64,000 nt of DNA from assembly GCA_015057455.1 (NCBI GenBank), contig SVEH01000005.1:1-64000 (forward strand), written 5' to 3'. The stretch comes from Lachnospiraceae bacterium. Lineage in GTDB: Bacteria > Bacillota > Clostridia > Lachnospirales > Lachnospiraceae. The position numbers and the translations under genes are program-made. Below, piece after piece: positions 34,613-44,337 of this stretch. Each line of letters opens with the position of its first letter. Position 1 is the first letter of the stretch. The notes below the pieces were generated by a model, which worked only from the letters and a program-made list of their open reading frames with translations, was not told the DNA's origin and searched no databases.

Positions 34613-37600
34613 ATGTACGATAAGGTATCAACCAATCTTAATTTCGTAGAACGTGAGAAAAAGGTACTTGGGTTCTGGAATGAAAACAAAATATTTGAGA
34701 AAAGTATTGATAGTAGAAAAGAAGGTGAGACATTTACATTTTATGATGGACCACCTACAGCTAATGGAAAACCTCATATAGGACATGTTTTAACAAGAGT
34801 TATAAAGGATATGATTCCTAGATATAAAACTATGAAGGGATATAAGGTTCTTCGTAAAGCAGGATGGGATACTCATGGACTTCCTGTAGAATTAGAAGTT
34901 GAGAAGAAACTTGGCCTTGATGGAAAAGAACAGATAGAAGAATATGGTTTAGAGCCATTTATACAAGAGTGTAAAGAATCAGTATGGAAATATAAAGGTA
35001 TGTGGGAAGACTTCTCAGGTACTGTTGGTTTCTGGGCAGATATGGATGACCCATATGTAACATATCATGATTCATTTATAGAGTCAGAATGGTGGGCATT
35101 AAAGCAAATATGGGATAAGGGACTTTTATATAAAGGTCACAAAATAGTACCATATTGTCCAAGATGTGGAACTCCTTTATCAAGTCACGAAGTGGCACAA
35201 GGATATAAAGATGTAAAAGAAAAATCAGCTATAGCTAAGTTTAGAGTAGCAGATACAACAGATGAATATATTCTTGCTTGGACAACTACTCCATGGACAC
35301 TTCCTTCTAACGTGGCACTTTGTGTTAATCCAGTAGAAGATTATGTAAAGGTTAAAGTTCAAGTTAATGATAAGAACGATGTTGTAAAAGAAGGCGAAGA
35401 GGATAGTGCAGTAGGAACTGAGTATTACTATCTTGCAGAAGCTTTACTTAGCGTTATTGAAGGTGCATATGAGATAGTTGAGAGATATAAAGGTAAAGAT
35501 TTAGAATATAAACAATACATTCCTTTATTTGATTATGCATTTAATAAGGCAGATGGTACTATCGGTGAAACAGGAGATAGAACACAAGTTAATGGAAAGA
35601 AAGCTTTTTATGTAGTATGTGATGAGTATGTTACACTTACAGATGGTACAGGTGTTGTTCATATTGCACCTGCATTTGGTGAAGATGATAATAAAGTAGG
35701 AAGAAAATATGACTTACCATTTGTTCAATTAGTAGATGAAAAAGGTGAGATGAAAGCAGAAGTTACTGAGTTTGCAGGTAAGTTCTGTAAAGATGCAGAT
35801 GAAGGAATACTTCGTAAATTAGGTGCAGATAAACTATTATTTAAGGCACTTAAATTTGAGCATAGTTATCCATTCTGTTGGAGATGCGATACACCACTTA
35901 TTTACTTTGCAAGAGAGTCATGGTTTATAAAAATGACAGCTGTTAAAGATGACTTAATAGCCAATAATAATACAATTAATTGGATTCCAGAGACAATAGG
36001 AAAAGGACGTTTTGGTGATTGGTTAAATAACGTTCAAGATTGGGGTGTAAGCCGTAATAGATATTGGGGAACACCACTTAATATATGGGAATGTGAATGT
36101 GGACATCAACATGCAATAGGAAGTATAGAAGAACTTAAGAGTATGTCAGATAATTGTCCAGATAACATAGAATTACATAGACCATTTATAGATGCAGTAA
36201 CAATTAAGTGTCCACATTGTGGAAAAGAAATGGTAAGAGTGCCAGAAGTAATTGACTGTTGGTTTGACTCAGGAGCAATGCCTTTTGCACAATGGCATTA
36301 TCCATTTGAGAATAAAGAGATATTTGAAGAGAACTTCCCAGCTAACTTTATTAGTGAAGCAGTTGACCAAACTAGAGGATGGTTCTATTCATTGCTTGCA
36401 ATATCAACATTGATATTTAATAAAGCACCATACAAGAACGTAATAGTACTTGGTCATGTTCAAGATAAAGATGGACAAAAGATGTCAAAATCAAAAGGTA
36501 ATGCAGTTGATCCATTTGATGCACTTGAGAGACATGGAGCAGATGCTATAAGATGGTATTTCTATGTTAATAGTGCACCATGGCTACCTAATAAGTTCCA
36601 TGATGACATAGTTACAGAAGGTCAAAGAAAGTTCATGGGAACTTTATGGAATACATATGCATTCTATGTATTATATGCTAATATTGATGAATTTGATCCA
36701 TCAAAATACACTTTAGATTATGATAAGTTACCAGTTATGGACAAATGGTTATTATCTAAGTTAAATACTGCTGTAAAATTAGTAGATGAGAACTTAGATA
36801 ATTACAAGATACCAGAGACTGCAAGAGTTCTTCAAGAATTCGTAGATGAAATGAGTAACTGGTATGTAAGAAGAAGTAGAGAGCGTTTCTGGGCTAAGGG
36901 AATGGAACAAGATAAGATAAATGCATACATGACATTATATACAGCACTTGTTACTATCTGTAAGGCAGCAGCACCAATGGTACCATTTTTAAGCGAAGAT
37001 ATATATCGTAATTTAGTTTGCAATATTGATAAAACAGCACCAGAGAGTATTCATTTATGCGATTTCCCAGCATACGATGAATCAATGATAGATGAAGAAT
37101 TAGAGAAACATATGGATGAAGTTCTTCAAGTTGTTGTTCTTGGTCGTGCATGTCGTAATAATGCTAATATAAAGAATAGACAACCAATTGGAACTATGTA
37201 TGTAAAAGCAGAAGAAACATTATCAGAGTTCTATCAAGAGATAATTGAGGAAGAATTGAATGTTAAGAAAGTAGATTTTACAGATGATGTAAGAGCATTT
37301 ACAACTTATACATTTAAGCCACAACTTAAGACATTAGGTAGAAGATTTGGTAAAGATATTAATGCTGTTAGAGAGATATTAAACAACATAGATGGCAATG
37401 ATGCTATGGATAGTTTGAATAATACAGGAGTTCTTACAATTAACGTTAATGGTAATGATGAAGAATTAACAAAAGAAGACCTACTTATAGAGATGACTCA
37501 AAAAGAAGGTTTTGTATCTGCAGATGATAGAGGAATAACTGTTGTACTTGATATTAATCTTACAGAAGAGCTTATTGAAGAAGGCTTTGTAAGAGAAGTA

Positions 37601-37828
37601 ATCAGTAAAATTCAAACTATGAGAAAAGATGCTGGATTTGAAGTAATGGATAAGATAATTATCTATGCAGAAGGCAATGACAAAATTGAGAAAATAATTA
37701 CAAATAATGGAGAATTTATTAAGGTTGAAGTACTTGCTGACGATATAGTAATCGGTAAGACATCGGGAAGCATTAAAGAATGGACACTTAACGGTGAAAC
37801 AGTAACCTTAGGAGTTCAAAAGAAATAA
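34613..37828 (+). CDS. ileS: isoleucyl-tRNA synthetase, long (type 2) form
   Basis: Charges tRNA-Ile (1071 aa). The class I motifs are intact: HIGH at 55-58 (PTANGKPHIGHVLTR) and KMSKS at 623-627. The editing domain has WTTTPWTLPSN. Cysteine pairs CPRCGTPL and CPHCGKEM may bind zinc. Its length over 1050 aa and the RVIKDMIPRY context fit the eukaryote-like IleRS type 2 found in part of the Firmicutes, which as a class tends to be less sensitive to mupirocin. That last point is family knowledge and not shown here. The ATG at 34613 is chosen because GGAGG lies six to seven nt upstream; an ATG at 34601 overlaps that site. Controlled by the T-box above. Confidence 0.96.
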   Translation: MYDKVSTNLNFVEREKKVLGFWNENKIFEKSIDSRKEGETFTFYDGPPTANGKPHIGHVLTRVIKDMIPRYKTMKGYKVLRKAGWDTHGLPVELEVEKKLGLDGKEQIEEYGLEPFIQECKESVWKYKGMWEDFSGTVGFWADMDDPYVTYHDSFIESEWWALKQIWDKGLLYKGHKIVPYCPRCGTPLSSHEVAQGYKDVKEKSAIAKFRVADTTDEYILAWTTTPWTLPSNVALCVNPVEDYVKVKVQVNDKNDVVKEGEEDSAVGTEYYYLAEALLSVIEGAYEIVERYKGKDLEYKQYIPLFDYAFNKADGTIGETGDRTQVNGKKAFYVVCDEYVTLTDGTGVVHIAPAFGEDDNKVGRKYDLPFVQLVDEKGEMKAEVTEFAGKFCKDADEGILRKLGADKLLFKALKFEHSYPFCWRCDTPLIYFARESWFIKMTAVKDDLIANNNTINWIPETIGKGRFGDWLNNVQDWGVSRNRYWGTPLNIWECECGHQHAIGSIEELKSMSDNCPDNIELHRPFIDAVTIKCPHCGKEMVRVPEVIDCWFDSGAMPFAQWHYPFENKEIFEENFPANFISEAVDQTRGWFYSLLAISTLIFNKAPYKNVIVLGHVQDKDGQKMSKSKGNAVDPFDALERHGADAIRWYFYVNSAPWLPNKFHDDIVTEGQRKFMGTLWNTYAFYVLYANIDEFDPSKYTLDYDKLPVMDKWLLSKLNTAVKLVDENLDNYKIPETARVLQEFVDEMSNWYVRRSRERFWAKGMEQDKINAYMTLYTALVTICKAAAPMVPFLSEDIYRNLVCNIDKTAPESIHLCDFPAYDESMIDEELEKHMDEVLQVVVLGRACRNNANIKNRQPIGTMYVKAEETLSEFYQEIIEEELNVKKVDFTDDVRAFTTYTFKPQLKTLGRRFGKDINAVREILNNIDGNDAMDSLNNTGVLTINVNGNDEELTKEDLLIEMTQKEGFVSADDRGITVVLDINLTEELIEEGFVREVISKIQTMRKDAGFEVMDKIIIYAEGNDKIEKIITNNGEFIKVEVLADDIVIGKTSGSIKEWTLNGETVTLGVQKK

Positions 37829-37837
37829 TGTGAAGCT

Positions 37838-37876
37838 AAAGCACCCTAGTTATGTCAGACTAGGGTGCTTTTATTT
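37838..37876 (+). terminator. ileS terminator
   Basis: AAAGCACCCTAGT (37838-37850) and ACTAGGGTGCTTT (37859-37871) form a 13-bp perfect stem followed by a T-rich tail. Confidence 0.93.
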
Positions 37877-37893
37877 TGATAGGAGATGAAGTG

Positions 37894-38634
37894 ATGCATA
37901 GAAAAGGCAAAATATTTATTACATTATTAGTTCTAACGGTGCTAGTTGTAGGCGGATATTTTCTTGCTTTAAAAACAGGCGTAATATGGAAAGAAGAAGT
38001 TGATGAAGAAAAATATAGAGTTAGAGGTATAGCTGTATCTGAAGATAATGGAGACATTAACTGGACACAAGTGAAAAAAGATGGAAATATGAGTTTTGCT
38101 TTTATTAGGGCAACACAAGGTACTATGGTTAAAGATAAGAAATATTCGGCAAACTATGTAGGGGCAACAAATGCAGGCTTAAAGATAGGAATATATCATG
38201 AATTTGTGTATGGTAATGATATATCAACACAGGTAAAATTCTATACAACAACAGTTAAAGTACCAAAAAATCAATTAAAACCTGTATGGAAGATAATGTT
38301 TGATATGAGTCTTATGACAGAGGATGATAAAATAGCTTTTCAGGATCAGATGTTAGATGCAGCATTAAAAATCAAAGAAACTTATGATAAGAATCTAATG
38401 ATTTATACAACAGAGAAAATATATCAAGAATTATTTAGTGGTTCTAAATTTGATATGAATAATCTAGTTGTAGAAAATCTAAAGTTTAAGCCACTTATGA
38501 TGGATGCTAGTAGATGGAATTTTTGGCAATATAAAACTGATGGTACAGTACCAGGAATAACAATGCCAACATGTAAATTAGTGTATACAAATACACCAGA
38601 AGATTTTGAGAATTATATAGCACATACAAAATAA
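37894..38634 (+). CDS. GH25-like membrane protein lacking catalytic residues
   Basis: A 246-aa protein with an N-terminal membrane anchor (~6-26) and a GH25 (Cellosyl/lysozyme) fold. The start of the domain reads RGIAVSEDNGDINWTQVKK where active GH25 enzymes have G-I-D-V-S-x-x-x-G-x-I-D-W. The catalytic Asp is therefore Ala47. The second acidic pair, D-x-E in active members, is D137-M-S139. It should be unable to cut peptidoglycan and may only bind it. The ending FWQYKTDGTVPGI keeps the family pattern. The ATG at 37894 is preferred (AGGAG eight nt upstream). The next gene, glgP, is 77 nt away. An intact GH25 lies at 41608. Confidence 0.85.
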   Translation: MHRKGKIFITLLVLTVLVVGGYFLALKTGVIWKEEVDEEKYRVRGIAVSEDNGDINWTQVKKDGNMSFAFIRATQGTMVKDKKYSANYVGATNAGLKIGIYHEFVYGNDISTQVKFYTTTVKVPKNQLKPVWKIMFDMSLMTEDDKIAFQDQMLDAALKIKETYDKNLMIYTTEKIYQELFSGSKFDMNNLVVENLKFKPLMMDASRWNFWQYKTDGTVPGITMPTCKLVYTNTPEDFENYIAHTK

Positions 38635-38711
38635 AAATGAAAAATTATGTTAAGAATTATAATATAAAGGATGGTAATATAATCCTTTATAAAATAAGAG
38701 GAGGAAAAGTA

Positions 38712-41165
38712 ATGCAAGACATTAAGAAGGAAGAGTTAAGAGAAAGCATTGAAGATTATTTAAAGATTTTATTCAGAAAAGATGTTGAAGAGGCAAGTAA
38801 ACAACAGATTTTCCAAGCAGTATCTTATGCAGTAAAGGATATAATTGTAGACAAATGGATGGCTACTCATAAGGAATATGAGAAGCAAGACGCAAAAACT
38901 GTTTATTATTTATCAATGGAATTCTTAATGGGAAGAGCACTTGGTAATAATATTATTAATTTAGGTGGAGACAAAATCGTTAGAGAAGTATTAAACGATA
39001 TGGGAATTGACCTAAATGTTGTAGAAGATCAAGAACCAGATCCAGCACTTGGTAATGGTGGTTTAGGAAGACTTGCAGCATGTTTCTTAGACTCATTATC
39101 AACACTTGGCTATCCAGCATATGGATGTGGAATTAGATATAAATATGGTATGTTTGAACAAAAAATTGAGGATGGTTTCCAAGTAGAGATTCCAGATAAC
39201 TGGTTAAAATATGGTAATCCATTTGAAATGAAGAGAGCTGAATATGCTTGTGAAGTAAAATTTGGTGGTTATGTAAGAGTAGTTAAAGATGAGAATGGAA
39301 GAGAGAAATTCACTCAAGAGAATTATCAATCAGTTCGTGCAGTACCATATGATTTACCAATAGTAGGATATGGTAACAATGTTGTTAATACATTAAGAAT
39401 ATGGGATGCAGAAGCAATTGATACATTCAATCTTGACCATTTTGATAAAGGTGATTATCAAAAAGCTGTTGAGCAACAAAACTTAGCAAGAACTATATGT
39501 GAAGTTTTATATCCAAACGATAATCATTATGCAGGAAAAGAATTAAGATTAAAACAACAGTATTTCTTTGTATCTGCATCAGTTCAAAGAGCAGTTGCAA
39601 AATATATGGAAACTCATGATGATATTAAGAAAATTCATGAGAAAGTATGCTTCCAATTAAATGATACTCATCCAACTGTAACAGTTGCAGAATTTATGAG
39701 AATATTACTTGATGATTATTATTTAACTTGGGATGAAGCATGGGATATTACAACAAAGACATGCGCATATACAAATCATACAATTATGTCTGAAGCACTT
39801 GAAAAATGGCCACTTGAGTTATTCTCAAGATTATTACCAAGAATTTATCAAATCGTTGAGGAAATTAATAGAAGATTTGTTATACAAATTAAAGAGAAAT
39901 ATCCAAATGATCCTAATAAGGAAAAGAGCATGGCAATTATATATGATGGTCAAGTAAAGATGGCACATCTTGCAATTGCAGGAAGTTTCTCAGTAAATGG
40001 TGTTGCAAGACTTCACACAGAGATTCTTAAAAAACGTGAGTTAAAGGATTTCTATGAAATGACACCAGAGAAGTTTAATAATAAGACAAATGGTATAACT
40101 CAAAGAAGATTCCTTCTTCATGGTAATCCATTACTTGCTAGTTGGGTAACAGATAAGATAGGTGATGATTGGATTACAGATCTTCCACATATTGAAGAGC
40201 TTGCAGTATATGCGGATGATAAGAAGTGTCAAAAAGAGTTTATGAATATTAAATATCAAAATAAAGTTAGATTAGCTAACTATATTAAAGAACATAATGG
40301 AATTGAAATAAATCCACGTTCAATATTTGATGTTCAAGTTAAGAGATTACATGAATACAAACGTCAGTTATTAAATATTCTTCATGTAATGCATTTGTAT
40401 AATCAATTAAAGGCTCATCCAGATATGGATTTCTATCCAAGAACATTTATATTTGGTGCAAAAGCATCAGCTGGATATAGAAGAGCAAAAGCTATTATTA
40501 AATTGATTAATAATGTTGGTGAAGTAATTAATAACGATAAGACAATTAATGATAAAATTAAAGTTGTATTTATCGAGAACTATCGTGTATCAAACGCAGA
40601 AATGATATTTGCAGCAGCAGATGTATCAGAGCAAATTTCAACTGCAAGTAAAGAAGCATCAGGAACAGGTAATATGAAGTTTATGTTAAATGGTGCACTT
40701 ACATTAGGTACAATGGATGGAGCAAATGTTGAAATAGTTGAAGAAGTTGGAGAAGAGAATGCATTTATCTTTGGATTATCTTCAGATGAAGTAATTGAGT
40801 ATGAGAGAAAGGGTGGATATAACCCACGTGATATCTACAATAATGATCAAGACATTAGACTTGTACTTACTCAATTAATTAACGGATTCTATTCACCTAA
40901 TGACCACAATCTATTTAGAGAATTATATGATTCATTATTAGATTCAAATGGTGGAGAGAAAGCAGACCAATACTTTATCTTAAAAGACTTTAAGTCATAC
41001 GAAGAAGCACATAAACGTGTTGGTGAGTTCTATAAAGATGAAGCTAAGTGGGCTAAGGCAGCTATATTAAATACTGCAAAAGCTGGTAAGTTTACATCAG
41101 ATAGAACAATTGAAGAATATGTTCAAGATATTTGGCATTTGGATAAAGTTAAAGTTGAGATGTAG
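38712..41165 (+). CDS. glgP: glycogen/starch phosphorylase
   Basis: Releases glucose-1-phosphate from alpha-1,4-glucan chains using phosphate (817 aa, GT35, normal length). The conserved N-terminal LGNGGLGRLAACFLDSLSTL, the FQLNDTHPTVTVAEFMR segment and the pyridoxal-phosphate lysine in EASGTGNMKFMLNG (Lys656) are all present. The ATG at 38712 is chosen because AGGAGG precedes it. An in-frame ATG 75 nt upstream would add a non-conserved extension. It works with glgB (14.6 kb) in glycogen turnover. A 229-bp inverted-repeat element starts 12 nt after its stop codon. Confidence 0.97.
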   Translation: MQDIKKEELRESIEDYLKILFRKDVEEASKQQIFQAVSYAVKDIIVDKWMATHKEYEKQDAKTVYYLSMEFLMGRALGNNIINLGGDKIVREVLNDMGIDLNVVEDQEPDPALGNGGLGRLAACFLDSLSTLGYPAYGCGIRYKYGMFEQKIEDGFQVEIPDNWLKYGNPFEMKRAEYACEVKFGGYVRVVKDENGREKFTQENYQSVRAVPYDLPIVGYGNNVVNTLRIWDAEAIDTFNLDHFDKGDYQKAVEQQNLARTICEVLYPNDNHYAGKELRLKQQYFFVSASVQRAVAKYMETHDDIKKIHEKVCFQLNDTHPTVTVAEFMRILLDDYYLTWDEAWDITTKTCAYTNHTIMSEALEKWPLELFSRLLPRIYQIVEEINRRFVIQIKEKYPNDPNKEKSMAIIYDGQVKMAHLAIAGSFSVNGVARLHTEILKKRELKDFYEMTPEKFNNKTNGITQRRFLLHGNPLLASWVTDKIGDDWITDLPHIEELAVYADDKKCQKEFMNIKYQNKVRLANYIKEHNGIEINPRSIFDVQVKRLHEYKRQLLNILHVMHLYNQLKAHPDMDFYPRTFIFGAKASAGYRRAKAIIKLINNVGEVINNDKTINDKIKVVFIENYRVSNAEMIFAAADVSEQISTASKEASGTGNMKFMLNGALTLGTMDGANVEIVEEVGEENAFIFGLSSDEVIEYERKGGYNPRDIYNNDQDIRLVLTQLINGFYSPNDHNLFRELYDSLLDSNGGEKADQYFILKDFKSYEEAHKRVGEFYKDEAKWAKAAILNTAKAGKFTSDRTIEEYVQDIWHLDKVKVEM

Positions 41166-41607
41166 AATAAATAACTAGGGGCTGTGAAATAACTACTTTA
41201 AATTATATGCCCAAAATTAAATATACTATAGTTTAGTGAACGCCTTTCGGCTTAAATAGTGTCATCTAACAGTACTAAATTCGCACTACGCAATAAATAT
41301 TGCTTGCGCTCATTAAGTGCTGAGATTTCACAAATATCACTAAACTATAGTATATTTAATTTTTGGCTTACAATGTTTCAATCTTTAGTAGTTATTTCAC
41401 AGCCCCTTTACTTTACTGAGATATTTTGTAAGTATCTTTTTTGTTTTTTAATTTGTAGAGATAAAGAAGATGTTAAGGATATTTAAATAATAAGGGATAT
41501 TTTGTGAAAAAAGTAATTTATATGTTGAAGAATGTCAAGTTAGGTGTTAAACTCTTTGTGTAAGATTTGGGATAAGATATTTGGATGATATAAAAGGAGA
41601 ATTTGGA
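41166..41607. other. glgP to GH25 intergenic region
   Basis: It is mostly occupied by the foldback element at 41178-41406. After it a weak hairpin, AGATA (41419-41423) with TATCT (41433-41437), followed by a T-run may end transcription of glgP. The rest is AT-rich with no convincing gene. Confidence 0.6.
41178..41406. mobile_element. MITE-like foldback element, 229 bp
   Basis: The ends form a perfect 20-bp terminal inverted repeat starting GGGGCTGTGAAATAACTACT (41178-41197 with 41387-41406). Further in, a second perfect 26-bp inverted pair (41213-41238 with 41338-41363) includes TATACTATAGTTTAGTG. The ~100-bp core has small hairpins such as GCAATAAATATTGC. There is no transposase. The GGGGCTGT end resembles termini of some DDE insertion sequences, so it looks like a non-autonomous miniature element. 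No clear target-site duplication flanks it. Confidence 0.8.
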
Positions 41608-42564
41608 TTGAGCAAGAAAACTGTGGGAGACAAAGGTTTAAAGTATGATAGAGAAGACATTAAAGTTACTAGTATGCTATTAATGTGTATACTTACAGTA
41701 ATGGTGTGTGCTGTATCTATTATTAGTATATATGAAGAAAAGAGTTTATTAGACTTAATACATGACGTAGCTTCTGAGGCAGAAGCTATTATGACTGATG
41801 GCAAGAGTGAAATGGTAAAAATAGAGGATGAAACAGTACCATTAGCGGATGGTAAGGATACTCAACCTAACCTTAAAGCAAAGAGGAATTCATATGATTT
41901 AAGTAATTTGTATGAAGATGAATATTATAGATATTATTTTGAAGGTGACGAAAGGGCATCAAAAGTAGGAATTGATGTATCTTATTATCAAGGTAAGATT
42001 GACTGGAAGAAAGTTAAGAAGTCAGGTGTAGATTTTGCTATTATTAGACTTGGATATAGAGGTTACTTAGAAGGTGAATTGGCACTAGATAAGAAGTATA
42101 AGTATAATATTAAACATGCTAAAAAGAATGGAATAGACGTAGGTGTATATTTCTTTACACAAGCAATTACAGAAAAAGAAGCTATAGAAGAAGCAAAGTA
42201 TTGTTTGAAGTATGTTAAAGGACATGATTTGGAGTATCCAATTGTTATAGATACAGAGGCTATTAATGCAGATAATGTACGAAGTCAAAAAACTAAGCTT
42301 AATAAGGATGAACTTACTAAGGTATGTAAGGCATTTTGTGATACTATTAATGATGCAGGTTATGAATCTGCAATTTACGCAAGTAAAAGTTGGTTCTTTA
42401 ACCGTCTTAATTTAGAAAAACTTGATGGATATAACAAATGGCTAGCACATTATACAAAAATAACAGACTATAAGTATGACTTTGATATATGGCAATATTC
42501 AAGTGATGGGAAGGTGCCAGGTATTAAAGGACGAGTAGATGTTAACATTGGATTTGATAAATAG
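41608..42564 (+). CDS. GH25 lysozyme, membrane-anchored
   Basis: A 318-aa cell-wall hydrolase expected to cleave the MurNAc-GlcNAc bond of peptidoglycan outside the cell. It has one N-terminal membrane helix (~21-41), a charged linker, and a GH25 domain from ~118. The catalytic acids are present: Asp123 in KVGIDVSYYQGKIDW, and Asp215 and Glu217 in IVIDTEA. The end, DIWQYSSDGKVPGIKGRVDVN, matches the family. The TTG at 41608 is chosen because AAAGGAG lies eight nt upstream; a TTG at 41581 has no ribosome site. It contrasts with the inactive-looking GH25 relative at 37894. Confidence 0.9.
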   Translation: MSKKTVGDKGLKYDREDIKVTSMLLMCILTVMVCAVSIISIYEEKSLLDLIHDVASEAEAIMTDGKSEMVKIEDETVPLADGKDTQPNLKAKRNSYDLSNLYEDEYYRYYFEGDERASKVGIDVSYYQGKIDWKKVKKSGVDFAIIRLGYRGYLEGELALDKKYKYNIKHAKKNGIDVGVYFFTQAITEKEAIEEAKYCLKYVKGHDLEYPIVIDTEAINADNVRSQKTKLNKDELTKVCKAFCDTINDAGYESAIYASKSWFFNRLNLEKLDGYNKWLAHYTKITDYKYDFDIWQYSSDGKVPGIKGRVDVNIGFDK

Positions 42565-42625
42565 AATAGTTGAATATAGATATAATTAATGGGGCGAGGA
42601 GAATATAATTTAAAGAGGAAGTAGT

Positions 42626-44176
42626 ATGGGTATTGATACACATAATAAGAAAGAGTATATACAAGAAGCAGAAGAATCTTTATATGATAAATTAATAGAA
42701 CATAATAAAAACCAGGTATATCCTATGCATATGCCTGGTCATAAAAGAAATATAAATATAATGAGTATGGTTAATCCATACTCTATTGACGTTACAGAGA
42801 TTGATGGTTTCGATAATATGCATAATGCAACGGGCATTATTAAGAATATTGTTGATGAAGCCAATGAATTATATAATGCAAAAAGGACATGGTTGTCTGT
42901 AAATGGCTCAAGTATTGGTATAATGGCTGCTATTTGTGCTACAACCAAAAAGGGAGATAGCATATTAATTGCTAGAAATAGTCACAAATCAGTATATAAT
43001 GCTATTGAACTTAATGAGCTTTGTCCAGAATATATATATCCAGATGTATTACCTTATGGAATAAATGGAGAGGTTTTTCTAACAGATATTGTACAAAAAG
43101 TTGAAAATAATCCTAAGATTCGTGTAGTAGTTGTTACAAATCCTACATATGAAGGTGTAATATCTGATATAGAAGCTATAGCACAGTACCTACATAAGAA
43201 AGGTATTGTTTTAATTGTAGATGGGGCTCATGGAGCACATTTGGGATTTGCAGAGGACTTTCCAAGGAATGCACTTTCTAGTGGGGCAGATATTGTAATT
43301 CATAGTATACATAAGACTTTGCCAGCATTTACCCAAACATCATTGTTACACATATCTAGTAATGAAAGAGTTGATGAAACAAGAATTAATAAGTATATAA
43401 CTATGTTTCAAAGTTCATCACCTTCATATATTTTAATGTCAGGAATTGAAAAATGCATAAAAGTTGTTAGAAAATCAGAAGAACTATTTACAAATTTTAA
43501 CAACTATTTAGAAAAATTCTATCAGAAGGTAAAAGAACTTAAATATATAACTATTTTAGGCTATAAAAAAGACGGAAAAGTATGGCGTGATAAGTCCAAA
43601 ATAGTTATATGTGGATATTTTGATAAAGACAAGGATATAAGATTTGATGGCACATATATTTATAACAAACTTCTAACAGAATATAACATTCAGTTAGAAA
43701 TGAAAAGTGAATGTTATGCACTTGCAATGACAAGTATATGTGATACAGAAGAAGGATTTAATAAATTACTAATGGCATTGGTAAACATAGATAAGGAGAT
43801 AGGGGATAAAATAGGCAAAAACCATAGTGAAATTGTGGGTAACTTGGTGGATAATGTGGACAACTTAAATGTCGAAAAAACAAGTATTTCCGCGATTTGG
43901 GACTATGGTCCTAGAGATTGTGTGAATAATGCACAATATCCACCGTATAAAATACAAGAATTGTTGATAACTCCTGTAAAAATATGTAAATCTGTGGATA
44001 AGATAAGTGGAGAATATGTGTATCTTTATCCACCAGATATTCCGTTAATTGTTCCAGGTGAAGTGATTACGAAGGAATTTATTGAGACTATCGAGAGATA
44101 TAAGAGTTTAGGGATGAATGTAGAAGGATTAGAAGATAAGGAATTGGAATATATAAAGGTTGTGGATACCGAGTAA
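42626..44176 (+). CDS. Orn/Lys/Arg decarboxylase-family PLP enzyme
   Basis: A fold-type I pyridoxal-phosphate enzyme of the YaaO/SpeA family (516 aa). Visible motifs are MHMPGHKRN near the N-terminus, WLSVNGSSIGIMAAI, LIVDGAHGAHLGF (PLP-ring Asp) and the PLP lysine Lys230 in HSIHKTLPAFTQT. The C-terminal domain ends with YLYPPDIPLIVPGE. Members decarboxylate arginine or lysine, and the substrate cannot be told from sequence. It heads the conserved Firmicutes run to rsmI, as yaaO-like genes do. The ribosome site GAGGAAG fits the ATG at 42626. Confidence 0.88.
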   Translation: MGIDTHNKKEYIQEAEESLYDKLIEHNKNQVYPMHMPGHKRNINIMSMVNPYSIDVTEIDGFDNMHNATGIIKNIVDEANELYNAKRTWLSVNGSSIGIMAAICATTKKGDSILIARNSHKSVYNAIELNELCPEYIYPDVLPYGINGEVFLTDIVQKVENNPKIRVVVVTNPTYEGVISDIEAIAQYLHKKGIVLIVDGAHGAHLGFAEDFPRNALSSGADIVIHSIHKTLPAFTQTSLLHISSNERVDETRINKYITMFQSSSPSYILMSGIEKCIKVVRKSEELFTNFNNYLEKFYQKVKELKYITILGYKKDGKVWRDKSKIVICGYFDKDKDIRFDGTYIYNKLLTEYNIQLEMKSECYALAMTSICDTEEGFNKLLMALVNIDKEIGDKIGKNHSEIVGNLVDNVDNLNVEKTSISAIWDYGPRDCVNNAQYPPYKIQELLITPVKICKSVDKISGEYVYLYPPDIPLIVPGEVITKEFIETIERYKSLGMNVEGLEDKELEYIKVVDTE

Positions 44177-44337
44177 GGACTATAATATATAAAGCGTGCA
44201 TATACGGAGTAAAGAGTAGATGTATGATGAGTGTAGATGTTGCGTGGTAAGGTAATAAAGAATTATGTTGGTTAAATACTATAACTAATGTTATTTATAA
44301 ATATAATGATAACAATAGAATGGAGAACGGTGAAAAC

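Noticed and set aside
39733-39957. 74-aa plus-strand open frame in glgP
   Set aside because: Out of frame inside a conserved part of glycogen phosphorylase; no ribosome site.
41259-41486. 75-aa open frame across the foldback element
   Set aside because: Most of it is read from the inverted-repeat arm and core, no ribosome site is present and the frame leaves the element into unrelated DNA.
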